64,000 nt of DNA from Aquisphaera giovannonii (GTDB lineage Bacteria > Planctomycetota > Planctomycetia > Isosphaerales > Isosphaeraceae). The translations under genes were made by a program, and so were the position numbers. The notes under the pieces are model-generated. The model searched no databases, was not told the origin of the DNA, and saw nothing but the letters and a program-made list of their open reading frames with translations. Position 1 is the first letter of the stretch, and each line of letters begins with the position of its first letter. Of this stretch, positions 54,728 to 64,000 are shown piece after piece. The stretch covers positions 4,154,001 through 4,218,000 of the forward strand of contig NZ_CP042997.1 in the NCBI RefSeq assembly GCF_008087625.1. Reading direction: 5' to 3'.

Positions 54728-55588
54728 TCATCGTGCCCCCCGCCCCAGGAGGTGGCGCATCCGGAAGAACTGGCGGACGCGCGAGGTGTAGGGCCTGTCG
54801 GTGTCGATGACCAGGTGATCGATGCCGGTCTTCTTCAGGTCGTCGGCGAGCCGCTCCTGGTCGAGCCATCGCGTCCTGCTGCGGGCGAGGAACGGGGCGC
54901 CGGTCTCGGCCTCCCTCGCCCGCACGAAGCCGATGCCATGCAGCCGCTCCTCGGCCGGGTCGCGGAGCTGGAGGACCGCCGCGTCGTGCTGCGCGGCGAG
55001 CCGCTTCAGGGCGGGCATGGCCTTCGCGTCGTGGAGGTCGCTGAGGACGATGACGAGCACCCGCTGCGCGAGGCTCGGGATCAGCTCCGCCAGCCGGCTG
55101 CCGAGCGACGTCGGCTCGTCGTAGCGGTACGACCTCAGCTTGTAGAGCCATTGCATGACCTGGTCCTTGGAGAGGCTCGGGCGGACGTGCAGGTTCTGCC
55201 CGCCGACGCCGAGCACCCCCACCGGGCTGATCCGCTCCAGGCACGCCAGCGCCAGGCCCCCGGCCAGGAAGACCGCGGTCTCGTACTTCGTCCGGTGGTG
55301 CGAGCTGATCGTCATCGAGGCCGAGGTGTCGATCAGCAGGTAGACGGGCATCCGCTTGGGCGCCTCGTACTCCTTGACGTGAAACCTCCGCGTCCTGGCC
55401 GTGACCCTCCAGTCGATGAGCTTGATCGGGTCGCCGAACTGGTACGGCCGCGACTGCACGTACTCCACCCCCGCCCCGAGGAACGGCGACCGATCCGTGC
55501 CGTAGCTCAAGCTGTCCGCCAGCCGCTTCACAGCCAGGTAGAACTGCCGCGAATCCAATATGTCATGCGACTCAATCCGGCCTTCCAC
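54728..55588 (-). CDS. DUF58 family protein of the MoxR/Bat cluster
   Basis: 286 residues from GTG 55588, which has GGGAGGAG six bases upstream. In-frame ATGs at 55603 and 55627 have no comparable site, although the first would add only five residues. The DUF58 hallmark is FGDPIKLIDWRVTARTRRFHVKEYE, followed by a vWA-like half starting with D87-T-S-A-S (LLIDTSASM). A VIVLSDLHD segment lies later in the vWA half. No signal peptide; soluble or peripheral. DUF58 proteins are regular partners of MoxR ATPases. Between this gene and moxR lies a repetitive tract of some 220 bases. Confidence 0.88.
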   Translation of the reverse strand: MEGRIESHDILDSRQFYLAVKRLADSLSYGTDRSPFLGAGVEYVQSRPYQFGDPIKLIDWRVTARTRRFHVKEYEAPKRMPVYLLIDTSASMTISSHHRTKYETAVFLAGGLALACLERISPVGVLGVGGQNLHVRPSLSKDQVMQWLYKLRSYRYDEPTSLGSRLAELIPSLAQRVLVIVLSDLHDAKAMPALKRLAAQHDAAVLQLRDPAEERLHGIGFVRAREAETGAPFLARSRTRWLDQERLADDLKKTGIDHLVIDTDRPYTSRVRQFFRMRHLLGRGAR

Positions 55589-55639
55589 CAATCTCCTCCC
55601 CATCCCCGCGCCACACGCCCCCAACATAGACCTCGATTC

Positions 55640-55813
55640 TTCTCTCCCCCCTCTCCACCTTCCTCTCGTCTCTCCCTCCCTCTCCTCTCTGCCTCTCTGC
55701 CTCCCTCTCCTCCCTGCCTCTCTGCCTCCCTCTCCTCCCTGCCTCTCTGCCTCCCTCCCTCTCCTCTCTTTTCCTCTCTTCCGGTCTGCTCCGTGCCCTC
55801 TGTGCCTCTGTGG

Positions 55814-55827
<14 letters not shown>
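55640..55827. repeat. Pyrimidine tract with 25-bp tandem repeat plus dispersed 'CACAGAGGCACAGAG' element
   Basis: Almost all bases of 55640-55785 are C or T on the plus strand. A 25-base unit beginning CTGCCTCTCTGCC occurs twice perfectly (55689-55713 and 55714-55738) and partly a third time. The right end (about 55787-55827) is, on the minus strand, ACCACAGAGGCACAGAGGG. This is a widespread bacterial intergenic repeat and overlaps the moxR stop codon. The transcript would be a long purine run ahead of the DUF58 start. Confidence 0.8.
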
Positions 55828-56893
<1,066 letters not shown>

Positions 56894-56931
56894 GCGTGGG
56901 ATTCCTCGGGGGCGGGCAAGAGGGCGAACCG

Positions 56932-56961
56932 GCGGGCCCTCGCGGCGAGGCGAGGGCCCGC
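56932..56961 (-). terminator. Hairpin between the DUF1559 gene and moxR
   Basis: Perfect 12-base arms (GCGGGCCCTCGC and its complement) enclose a six-base loop, about 40 bases past the DUF1559 stop. The following minus-strand sequence is pyrimidine-rich (CCTCTT) but not a T-run. Likely terminator or attenuator before moxR. Confidence 0.5.
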
Positions 56962-56997
56962 AGGACGACGTTCCACACACGGCAGCCGGCGTCGTCC

Positions 56998-59466
56998 TCA
57001 GAACTGGTCGGCCGCGATCACCTCGCCCCCGGCGCGGGTGACGAGGGCCTTGAAGACCTGGACGGCGACCGTGTCCTTGATGAACCGGACCGAGCCGTCG
57101 TCGAAGCCGGCGTTGAAGCCGCCGGGGTGGGACGAGCCGGCGCCGTAGTGCGCCGGGTCCGCGTCGGCGCCCTGGTCGAAGGCCAGGCCGCCGGGCTTGG
57201 TCCAGGGGGCCGCCTCCTTGGCCTCGACGATCATGATCGTGTTCGAGGTCCCATCGGTGACGGCCGCCATGCCGATGTCCTGACCGGCCTCGAACATGGC
57301 CCCGGGCCCCTCGAACCCGCGATAGGTCGTCATCGTCGGGTCGGCCTTCGCCAGGCTCGGGCAGAGGAACGCCTTCGGCATCTCGGCCAGGAGCGGCTTG
57401 TTGTTGGGGCTGTCCCACGGCTCGTCGAGCTTGAACTTCATGTAGAGGTCATTCTGCTCGATGAAGGGGAGGATCGCCACCCGCCAGCTCAGCAGCGGCT
57501 TGCCGTCCTTGTCGGTGATGTCGCGGGGGAACGCGTTATTGGCGGAGTGGTAGTTGTGCATCGCCAGCATGATCTGCTTCTCGTTGTTGACGCACTGGGC
57601 CCGGCGGGCGGCCTCGCGGGCCGACTGCACGGCCGGCAGCATCAGGCCGGCGAGCACGCCGGCGGTGGCGGGCGAGGTCAGGCTGGGCAGGGGCTCGCGC
57701 TGGACGAGCCGCATCCCCTGGGCGTCGGTCGTGATCGCGGTCGTCGCGGGGAAGAGGAGCGCCTTCAGCTCGTCCGCCTTGGGCAGCTTGTCGGCGTCGA
57801 TGTGGATCTCGTTCAGCGGATTGGCGGCGACGCCCGGCGGGATCTGGGCCTTGATCGAGTCCAGGAGCTGGGGCAGGTTGGGGATGAGCTGCGGCAGGGT
57901 CTCGCTCGGGTCGCTCACGTAGAGCGCGAAGAACTCCTTCGGCAGCCGCTCGGCCGGCCTCGCGAAGGCCCCTTCGGGGGCCCAGCGGGCCGCGCCCGGC
58001 GCCGAAAGCGCCAGGGCCTTCTCCACGCCCTCCACGGTGCCGGAGATCACCAGCTGGTCCTTGCCCAGGCCGACGGACGGCGACAGCGAGGCGAACTGCG
58101 GCGGCATCGTGCCCGGCGGGAACTCGAGCGTGTAGATCGTCTCCTTCCCCTCCCTCTTGCGGAGCTGCGGGGAGTTGCCGCCGGGGCGGGAGATCGCCTG
58201 GTTGGCGACGTTGACCAGGGTCTCCAGGTGCTTCGCCAGGGCGTCCTCGTCGCGGGCCTGGAGCGAGACGGTCAGCCCGCCGTAGGCGGCGAGCATCGCG
58301 GCCTGGACGTCCAGGTTCTCCATGGCCACGGCGGGCCCCTGCGAGTACAGGGCCAGGCCCGGGCCCAGGTTCTTCAGCAGGTCGGTGCGGAGGTCGAAGC
58401 CGAGCTGGCCGCGGATCGCGCCCTCCATCGCGTCGAAGCCCTCGGCGCTGGCCGGGTTCTGCTCCTTGGAGATCGCGACGAACTGCTCATAGGTCTTCAG
58501 CGGATCGACGGAGAACGCGGCGAACGCCGAACGCCCGGCCGGGATCGGCGGCAGCGACTTGAGCGTGAGCGCCGGCTGGTCGAACATCGCGAGCACCCCG
58601 CGCCGGGGGCTCGGGGCGACGAACCGGACGGACGTCATCAGGGCGTCCTCCTGGAAGCCCCACTGGACCTCGACCCGCTTGAGCCCGTCGAAGCCGAGCT
58701 TCACCGCGTCCGGGGACATGGGGGGCAGGGCCGTGAGGTCGAAGAAGCCGTAGGCGACCGGCACGACGCCGTCCTCGCCCTTCGCCAGCGGGGCCACCAG
58801 GGGGTTGCCGGCCGCGGACGGGGCCTTGCCGTCCGCGACGTCGGTGATCGCCTCGAACCCGTCCTTGTTGCTCACGACCAGGTCGTCCCCCTCGGCCCAC
58901 CAGACGAGCTCCTGGATTTGGTGGACCGCCCGGCCCTTCTGAGTCTCGGTCTTGGGCGCGGGCTGGTCGCCGCCCGGCGCGGGCTTCGTGGCGGTCTCGA
59001 TCAGTCCGGTGACGTCCGGGCGGTTGGCCTTGCGGAGGACGAGCCCGGCGCGGACGTTCCGCGGGGCCTCGCCGAAGGCGGCCACGGCGAACCCGTCGCG
59101 GGCGGCCCGCTTCACCAGGGCCAGGTAGGTGTCCGCCGGCATCCGCTTGTCCTCGGGCGTGTCCTTCTGCGCGAGGCCCACCACCTGGCCGGCGAGGTCC
59201 TCCAGCAGAGCGCCGAGCTTCGTGTCGTTCAGCAGCTTCTGGGCCGAGGTCTGCTTCCAGGCGTCGCCGTGCGCGTCCAACCCCTCGAAGTCGAAGTACG
59301 CGATGAGGTCCTTCTGCGGGAAGTAACGCCCGCCGGAGCTCGTCGCCTGGGCGGAGGCCGTCGCCGCCGGGATCAGGCACACCGCGACGGCCGCCAGCAG
59401 CAGCCGCGCCGCCGGCCGGGCCGACGCCCGACCGACCTCGAGGATTCCGTTCACCACGCGCACCAT
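56998..59466 (-). CDS. DUF1559 protein with long N-terminal extension
   Basis: 822 residues from ATG 59466, nine bases after AAGG. Signal peptide about 18-38 ([20 protein letters not shown]). The first 570 residues form a long soluble region (for example [20 protein letters not shown]) that I do not recognise. DUF1559 covers about 590-815: [48 protein letters not shown] and [17 protein letters not shown]. Typical DUF1559 proteins begin with a type IV pilin-like helix; here that segment is internal, so the usual domain is fused behind a large secreted part. It stands just upstream of moxR, with a hairpin between. Confidence 0.9.
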   Translation of the reverse strand: MVRVVNGILEVGRASARPAARLLLAAVAVCLIPAATASAQATSSGGRYFPQKDLIAYFDFEGLDAHGDAWKQTSAQKLLNDTKLGALLEDLAGQVVGLAQKDTPEDKRMPADTYLALVKRAARDGFAVAAFGEAPRNVRAGLVLRKANRPDVTGLIETATKPAPGGDQPAPKTETQKGRAVHQIQELVWWAEGDDLVVSNKDGFEAITDVADGKAPSAAGNPLVAPLAKGEDGVVPVAYGFFDLTALPPMSPDAVKLGFDGLKRVEVQWGFQEDALMTSVRFVAPSPRRGVLAMFDQPALTLKSLPPIPAGRSAFAAFSVDPLKTYEQFVAISKEQNPASAEGFDAMEGAIRGQLGFDLRTDLLKNLGPGLALYSQGPAVAMENLDVQAAMLAAYGGLTVSLQARDEDALAKHLETLVNVANQAISRPGGNSPQLRKREGKETIYTLEFPPGTMPPQFASLSPSVGLGKDQLVISGTVEGVEKALALSAPGAARWAPEGAFARPAERLPKEFFALYVSDPSETLPQLIPNLPQLLDSIKAQIPPGVAANPLNEIHIDADKLPKADELKALLFPATTAITTDAQGMRLVQREPLPSLTSPATAGVLAGLMLPAVQSAREAARRAQCVNNEKQIMLAMHNYHSANNAFPRDITDKDGKPLLSWRVAILPFIEQNDLYMKFKLDEPWDSPNNKPLLAEMPKAFLCPSLAKADPTMTTYRGFEGPGAMFEAGQDIGMAAVTDGTSNTIMIVEAKEAAPWTKPGGLAFDQGADADPAHYGAGSSHPGGFNAGFDDGSVRFIKDTVAVQVFKALVTRAGGEVIAADQF

Positions 59467-59647
59467 CGGAGTGCCTTTCGCCCGGGACCACAGGAGAGGG
59501 AGCGCCCGGCAACGAGCGCCGAGCCATGACGTTCGTAACAGCATAAGGCCGGCGCATCCGGCATTCCACGCAAAACTTCGTGGAGCTGTCACGGCCGGCC
59601 AGGGCCGTGCGAGGACCGCCGACGCCGGCCGTTCGCCGCCCTCGAGA

Positions 59648-59745
59648 GGACCCGGCTCCGCGCAGCGACCGGGCAGCCCTCGGCCAGCGGCCATCCCGTG
59701 GGAGCCGGCTACGTCCGGCGACCGGGTGAGCCCCGGCCGGCGGGC
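59648..59745. repeat. Dispersed repeat A, copy 3
   Basis: The core at about 59695-59742 contains CCCGTGGGAGCCGGCTACG, then TCCGGCGACCGGGTGAGCC. It differs from copy 1 by few bases. A more decayed direct copy precedes it at about 59648-59686. The element fills the gap between the DUF1559 gene start and the end of the glycosyltransferase fusion. Confidence 0.7.
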
Positions 59746-59758
59746 GGAACCAGCCCGC

Positions 59759-62700
59759 TCAGGGCCCGGCGGCCTCCACCAGCCCTCCGACGCGCCCCAT
59801 CGCCTCCGCGTCCCCCGGGCACTCGGCCAGGACGGCCCGCCAGTGCTCCATCGCCCCGGCGAGGTCCCCGCGCTCCTCGGCCAGGGCGGCGAGGTTGCGG
59901 CGGGTGAGGTGGCCGAAGATGCCCTGGTCCACGCTCGCGAACTCCTCCGGGCGACGCAGGCCCAGGATCCGACGCCACGACGCCTCGGCCGCCGCCGGGT
60001 CGCCGGAGCCGCGGTGGGCCACCGCCTTGCGGAACAGCAGCTCGGAGTCGTCGGGGAAGAACGACAGCCCCTCGTCGCACGCCGCGATCGCCCGCGGCAG
60101 GTCGCCGAGCATCTGCCGGCACCGCGCGATCAGCGCGAACAGCTTCCGCGTGATCGAGTCCGACGGCGCCGAGCCGGAGAGGCTCCGCTGGAGCAGCTCC
60201 AGCGCCCGCGGCCAGGCCTGCCGCTCGACGGCGATCGAGCCCAGGTTGAACAGCACGAACGGGTCGCCCGGCCGCTCGGCCAGCTCCGCCTCCAGGATCC
60301 GCGCGTCCCGCTCCAGCTTGCGACCGCGCAGCGCCGGGTCGGAGTAGCCGGTGTGCCGGACCGTCACGTCGCTCCACCGCACCGGCACGCCGGCCCGCCG
60401 TAGGGACGGGAGGATCTGCTCGTGCACGGCGTAGGTCCACCGCACGCCCTCGCGCGCCGGGAACAGGCGGATATGGTCCACCACCGTGTTCCCGCCCCGC
60501 CCGTCCGGCTCCGGGTCGCAGGCGCACCGCACGACGTACGCCGCCTGCTCCGACTCGTCCGCCGGCAGCGACACCAGCAGCCGCTCCAGCTTCGCCCTCT
60601 CCTCCGGCTCGACCACGTCATCCGCGTCCAGCCAGAACGCATAGTCCCCCCGCGCCCGGGCAAGCGCCGCGTTGCGGGCGGCGGCGAAGTCGTCCACCCA
60701 CACGAAGTCGAACACCCGCGCCCCGACCCCCCGCGCGATCTCCGCCGTCCGGTCCCTCGACCCGGTGTCCACCACGACGACCTCGTCGAACAGCCCCGCC
60801 ACCGACCCCAGGCACCGCGGCAGGTTCTCCTCCTCGTCCCGGACGATCATCGTCAGGCTGACCTGCGCCTTCGCGGCGCCACGGATGGGACCCGGGGATT
60901 TTGAGCCACGGATGGACACAGATTCACACGGATAAGATACCAAGACTGGGTCGGGCGAGCCCGAAACCCCACCGGCCTGCCTTCCACCCGGTGCCGCCCC
61001 TGGCCCTCCCGCACGCCCAACGTGCCATCCCCCTCCCGTCCCCCCGTCCCGGAATCCCTCCCCCCATCTGTGTTTATCTGTGTTCATCCGTGGCTCAAAT
61101 CGCCTTCCCGTCCGTGGCTCCAGGCTCGCCAGGGCCCGCAGCCGGCGCTCGACGGCCTCCGCGGTGTGGGACCAGGTGAACCGGCCGCGGATCCGCTCCG
61201 AGGCCGCGGCGCCCTTGCGGCGGGCGGCCTGCGGGTCGGCGGCGACCCGGCGGAGGAGGTCCACCAGGGCGTCGCGGTCGGGCTCGTGCAGCCAGGGGCG
61301 GGCGATCGTCTCAAATTCGCCGACTCGGTTTTCGGAGAACTCGCACGGCCGGGCCGGGATCAGGTACGCGGTCGCGTCGTCGGCGTAGTCGGTGACCGGG
61401 CTGGCGGCGGTGGCGATGACCGGCAGGCCGCAGGCCATCGCCTCGGCGACCGGCAGGGCGAAGCCCTCGCCGCGGAACGGGTGCACCAGGCAGTCGCAGG
61501 CGGCGTACAGGCCCGCCAGCTCCGGCCCGGCGAGGTCGCGGGTGAGGTACTCGACCGGGTAGCCCCGCTCGCGGAGCGCGGCGACCTGGTCCCCGGCGGT
61601 CTGGCCGCGGTAGAAGGTTCCCACGCCCATGTCCTTGATCACCAGCCCCACGCCGTCATCCGGCCCGAAGGCCCGCGGGAAGGCGTCCAGGAGCACGTCG
61701 ATCCCCTTGCGGAAGATCGTCCCGCCGACGAACAGGAAGCGGAACCGCGGGCCAGGCGGCAGGGGCAGCGGCTCGACGCCGGGTCGGAACGCCTCCGGGT
61801 CCACGCCCAGCGGGATGACGTGGACGCGGCCGTGCGGCATCCCGGCGCGGAGGTAGGCGTCGCGGACCGAGCGGCTGTACGACCAGACCTCGTCCGCGGC
61901 CGCGAGCAGCGGCAGCCAGGCGCGGGGCAGGCTGCCGTACTCCCAGGGCTGCATCAGCACCCGGCGGGCCCGCGGCTCGAAGTTGGACCCCGGCGGCCAG
62001 CGGTGCATCACGTGCACCTGAGCCGGGCCGCCGGACGGCTCGCGCCCCAATCGCTCGGCGAGCCCGGGATCCAGCGGCGTGTCCGTGCCCTCGTCCCCCG
62101 CCGGGGGCGGGCCGTCGTCGGCCAGGGCCAGGTCGAGGCCGCGGGCCAGCAGCTCCGAGGCGATCGCCCGGTTGACCAGGCCCAGCGAGTGCAGCCCACG
62201 GACGTCCCCGTCCCAGGCCACCCGCACCGGGCCGTCATGGACGGCGGCCGAGCCGGTCGCGCCCGCGGGGGCTTGCTTCTGGAGGAAGGCGACCTCGGTG
62301 CCCTCGATGTGGATCACCGGCTCGGCGAAGCCGATCGCCTCCACCGCCTGACGGACCTCGACCCAGGGGACGGGGCTGCCGAAGTCGTGCCAGACGAGCC
62401 AGCCGCAGGGGGCCAGGGCGTCGTAGGACTTGCGGCTGTCGGCCAGCGCGTGGGCGAAGTCGTGGCCGCCGTCGACGAACGCGAAGTCCAGCGGCGCCAG
62501 CCGGCCGAAGTCGTAGCCGAGCGAGTCGGCCGTGATGAAGAACGCCTTCTGCACGGTGCCGAAGTGGTCGGCGAACCGCCCCCGCTCGGCGAGCGTCGGC
62601 ACCTCGTCGAGCTGCTCCGCCGCCCCCGCGGCGGCCCGCGGCATCCCGCGGACCAGGTCGATGGTGAAGACCTTCGCGTCCTCGGAAGACCACCGAGTGA

Positions 62701-62908
62701 GGTTGGCCGTCATGTGCCCCAAAGCCGTGCCGACCTCGAGGATCCGCGCCGGACGGGCGTGGCACAGCAGCGTCAGCACCGCAGCCGTGTCGGCCTCGCG
62801 GGTGTAGCCGCAGAGCGCCCCGCCTAGATCAGGGGCGCCGAACCGGCCGTGGAACTCTTCGCGTGTGATGGGCACGACGCGGGTGGAGGACCGAATCTGT
62901 GAAGTCAT
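59759..62908 (-). CDS. Methyltransferase-GT4-GT2-TPR fusion protein
   Basis: 1049 residues from ATG 62908 ([10 protein letters not shown]), preceded by GGGTGGATC; an in-frame GTG at 62941 has no site. Residues 40-190 are a class I SAM-dependent methyltransferase ([29 protein letters not shown]). Residues 215-595 are a GT4 enzyme ([42 protein letters not shown] with EX7E kept). Residues 597-681 are a linker encoded by a dispersed repeat. From 683 comes a GT2 enzyme ([31 protein letters not shown] as DXD), then TPR-like helices to the end. It probably builds and methylates a surface glycan. It may have arisen by fusion of two genes. Confidence 0.9.
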   Translation of the reverse strand: MTSQIRSSTRVVPITREEFHGRFGAPDLGGALCGYTREADTAAVLTLLCHARPARILEVGTALGHMTANLTRWSSEDAKVFTIDLVRGMPRAAAGAAEQLDEVPTLAERGRFADHFGTVQKAFFITADSLGYDFGRLAPLDFAFVDGGHDFAHALADSRKSYDALAPCGWLVWHDFGSPVPWVEVRQAVEAIGFAEPVIHIEGTEVAFLQKQAPAGATGSAAVHDGPVRVAWDGDVRGLHSLGLVNRAIASELLARGLDLALADDGPPPAGDEGTDTPLDPGLAERLGREPSGGPAQVHVMHRWPPGSNFEPRARRVLMQPWEYGSLPRAWLPLLAAADEVWSYSRSVRDAYLRAGMPHGRVHVIPLGVDPEAFRPGVEPLPLPPGPRFRFLFVGGTIFRKGIDVLLDAFPRAFGPDDGVGLVIKDMGVGTFYRGQTAGDQVAALRERGYPVEYLTRDLAGPELAGLYAACDCLVHPFRGEGFALPVAEAMACGLPVIATAASPVTDYADDATAYLIPARPCEFSENRVGEFETIARPWLHEPDRDALVDLLRRVAADPQAARRKGAAASERIRGRFTWSHTAEAVERRLRALASLEPRTGRRFEPRMNTDKHRWGEGFRDGGTGGGWHVGRAGGPGAAPGGRQAGGVSGSPDPVLVSYPCESVSIRGSKSPGPIRGAAKAQVSLTMIVRDEEENLPRCLGSVAGLFDEVVVVDTGSRDRTAEIARGVGARVFDFVWVDDFAAARNAALARARGDYAFWLDADDVVEPEERAKLERLLVSLPADESEQAAYVVRCACDPEPDGRGGNTVVDHIRLFPAREGVRWTYAVHEQILPSLRRAGVPVRWSDVTVRHTGYSDPALRGRKLERDARILEAELAERPGDPFVLFNLGSIAVERQAWPRALELLQRSLSGSAPSDSITRKLFALIARCRQMLGDLPRAIAACDEGLSFFPDDSELLFRKAVAHRGSGDPAAAEASWRRILGLRRPEEFASVDQGIFGHLTRRNLAALAEERGDLAGAMEHWRAVLAECPGDAEAMGRVGGLVEAAGP
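60898..61100. repeat. Inverted dispersed repeat embedded in the fusion gene
   Basis: Left arm 60898-60934 (TTGAGCCACGGATGGACACA) and right arm 61065-61100 are near reverse complements, the right reading GAGCCACGGATGAACACAGA when reversed. Such 'CACGGATGxACACAGAT' elements are usual in intergenic DNA of several phyla. Here the 203-bp element is in frame and encodes the linker of the fusion protein ([13 protein letters not shown] and [13 protein letters not shown] at its two ends). Confidence 0.8.
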
Positions 62909-62941
62909 CGAGGATCCACCCGCGTTGCCTGTTGAGTACAC

Positions 62942-63203
62942 CGTGGGGTCGAAGGACTTGACCCACCCACGCGCGTCCCGACTCCGGTTCCTCTATGTCA
63001 GGTGTACACGCCGGCCCGGCGACGAATCGAAATTGCCCAGTCTGTGCAGAATTCGGGCAGATATAAGAATGTCCCGAATGCCACGAACTTAGTGCACAAA
63101 GCCTTCGGCGTGAACGACTTGTAGCTTCTTGATGGCCGAGGGGGCCCGCGGGCATCCTGGCGGTTTGTCTAGGACGCACCGAGAGGCCGCACGGAGCCCC
63201 CCC
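62942..63203. other. Region between the fusion gene and the transposase
   Basis: No gene. It contains ATTCGGG and CCCGAAT as an inverted repeat around TATAAG (about 63052-63080). That may be a promoter operator for the minus-strand gene or part of the insertion-sequence end. The left boundary of the insertion sequence lies somewhere here but cannot be placed because the right end is outside the window. Confidence 0.4.
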
Positions 63204-64000
63204 ATGCCGAACCGCATGATCTCCATCCTCGGCCGCCTGCGCCAAGACGTGGCCGCCGCGATCTCCGCGGAGACGATCGAGGCCGCCTGCAAGGAGGTCG
63301 GCTACCGCTGGCGCCGGCGCAAGCTCGGGCCGGTGGAGACCATCTATCTGTTCCTCGTGCAGGTCCTCCTGGAGGACACATCCTGCCGGCACGTCGTCCG
63401 GATCGGCGGCCGCGAGTTCACCGACACGGCCTATTGCAAGGCCCGCTCGCGGCTGCCCCTGGCCGTCTTCCTCGAGCTCGTCCGGCGGGTCGCCGCGGCG
63501 GTCCGCGGCGCCTCGGAGGACTCCCGCTGGCATGGCCACCGCGTCTGGGTCGTCGACGGCTCCAGCGTCTCGATGCCCGACGCCCCGGAGCTGCAGGGGC
63601 ACTTCGGCCAGCCCGGCGGTCAGCGCCCCGGATGCGGCTTCCCGGTGGCCAAGCTGCTGATGCTCTTCCACGTCGGCACCGGCATGCTGCTGCGGGTCAC
63701 GGCGGCGCCGCTGCGGTCCCACGACATGTCCGGGGCGGGCGCGATCTCGGGGGGCCTGGAGCCGGGCGACGTACTCCTCGGAGATCGCGGCTTCCGCTCT
63801 TATGCTCACATGGCGATGTTGCTCGGACGCGGTATTTCGGCGGTGTTCCGCATGCACCAGCAGGTGAACGTCGACTTCGCGCCGGGGCGGCCGACGGCCC
63901 GAAGGAAGGGCCCGTACCCTCGGCCGCAGGGCCTGCCGAGCTCCCGCTGGGTGCTGGCCCACGGGCCGCAGGACCAGGTGGTCGCCTGGCCCAAGCCCAA
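63204..64000 (+). CDS. IS4-family transposase, 3' end beyond the window
   Basis: 265 codons are open to the window edge, starting MPNRMISILGRLRQDVAAAI at ATG 63204 with GGAG upstream. The DDE catalytic core is partly visible: first Asp in VWVVDGSSVSMPD, second in VLLGDRGFRSYAHMAMLL. The terminal Glu lies past the edge. The segment ELQGHFGQPGGQRPGCGFP is typical of IS4-type enzymes in this lineage. It defines an insertion sequence at the right edge; intactness cannot be judged. A minus-strand open frame covering it is a shadow. Confidence 0.9.
   Translation, partial: MPNRMISILGRLRQDVAAAISAETIEAACKEVGYRWRRRKLGPVETIYLFLVQVLLEDTSCRHVVRIGGREFTDTAYCKARSRLPLAVFLELVRRVAAAVRGASEDSRWHGHRVWVVDGSSVSMPDAPELQGHFGQPGGQRPGCGFPVAKLLMLFHVGTGMLLRVTAAPLRSHDMSGAGAISGGLEPGDVLLGDRGFRSYAHMAMLLGRGISAVFRMHQQVNVDFAPGRPTARRKGPYPRPQGLPSSRWVLAHGPQDQVVAWPKP

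Noticed and set aside
55689-55785. Tandem units suggestive of a CRISPR array
   Set aside because: The units are directly adjacent without unique spacers and consist of pyrimidines only; no cas gene is present.

Overview
The window is high-GC bacterial DNA with the gene content of a planctomycete, most likely of the Isosphaeraceae. The evidence is family content: two copies of the cytochrome-c/DUF1549/DUF1553 plus DUF1501 gene pair, a DUF1559 protein, ELWxxDGT-repeat proteins with an 'ALESRDVPA' N-terminal motif, a PEP-CTERM protein, and an ECF sigma factor carrying a large C-terminal extension. Long open frames opposite real genes are frequent because of base composition; I treat them as shadows.

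Layout. 1-6.3 kb: the 3' end of an FG-GAP/VCBS protein, a DUF429 protein, a zinc-dependent HisD-family dehydrogenase next to a cupin, and a multipass acyltransferase-like protein. 6.3-8.5 kb: an ECF sigma factor translationally coupled to a single-pass membrane protein. 8.6-12.9 kb: first DUF1549/1553 + DUF1501 pair. 13.0-15.7 kb: a sigma factor fused to a membrane segment and a large C-terminal region. 16.3-17.6 kb: rpsL-rpsG with a recognisable promoter, followed by a 30-bp perfect inverted repeat and two glycosyltransferases (17.8-20.3 kb). 20.5-25.5 kb: second DUF1549/1553 + DUF1501 pair, its two genes separated by a cluster of inverted dispersed repeats. 25.6-30.7 kb: a small CheY-fold-like protein, an Mrp-type ATPase lacking the usual CxxC, a small secreted Gly/Tyr-rich protein, and on the minus strand an AlkA-type glycosylase, an aminotransferase and an unknown protein. 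30.9-35.4 kb: a J-domain-like/zinc-ribbon/FN3 protein, a GAF protein, and a RidA protein.

35.4-42.3 kb is the least gene-dense part. It holds two tandem ELWxxDGT paralogues that share a 574-bp identical block and matching promoters and leaders, and a PEP-CTERM protein with an intrinsic terminator and a candidate promoter far upstream. 42.3-51.6 kb: a membrane-anchored cytochrome c, a secreted clan GH-A-like glycoside hydrolase, a very large secreted protein with a TPR partner, and a serine beta-lactamase-family hydrolase.

51.7-59.5 kb (minus strand) is a MoxR/Bat-type cluster: DUF1559 protein, MoxR ATPase, DUF58, a BatD-like membrane protein and two von Willebrand A proteins, with ATGA-type overlaps at its downstream end. 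It is interrupted by repetitive, partly pyrimidine-rich intergenic elements. 59.8-62.9 kb: a methyltransferase-GT4-GT2-TPR fusion whose central linker is encoded by an inverted dispersed repeat. The right edge cuts an IS4-family transposase.

No rRNA, tRNA or CRISPR was recognised by eye. The most notable items are the converted ELWxxDGT pair with duplicated regulatory regions, the dispersed repeats that have entered coding sequence at three places, and the membrane-tethered sigma factor. Nothing here is clearly a wholly new defence or biosynthetic system.
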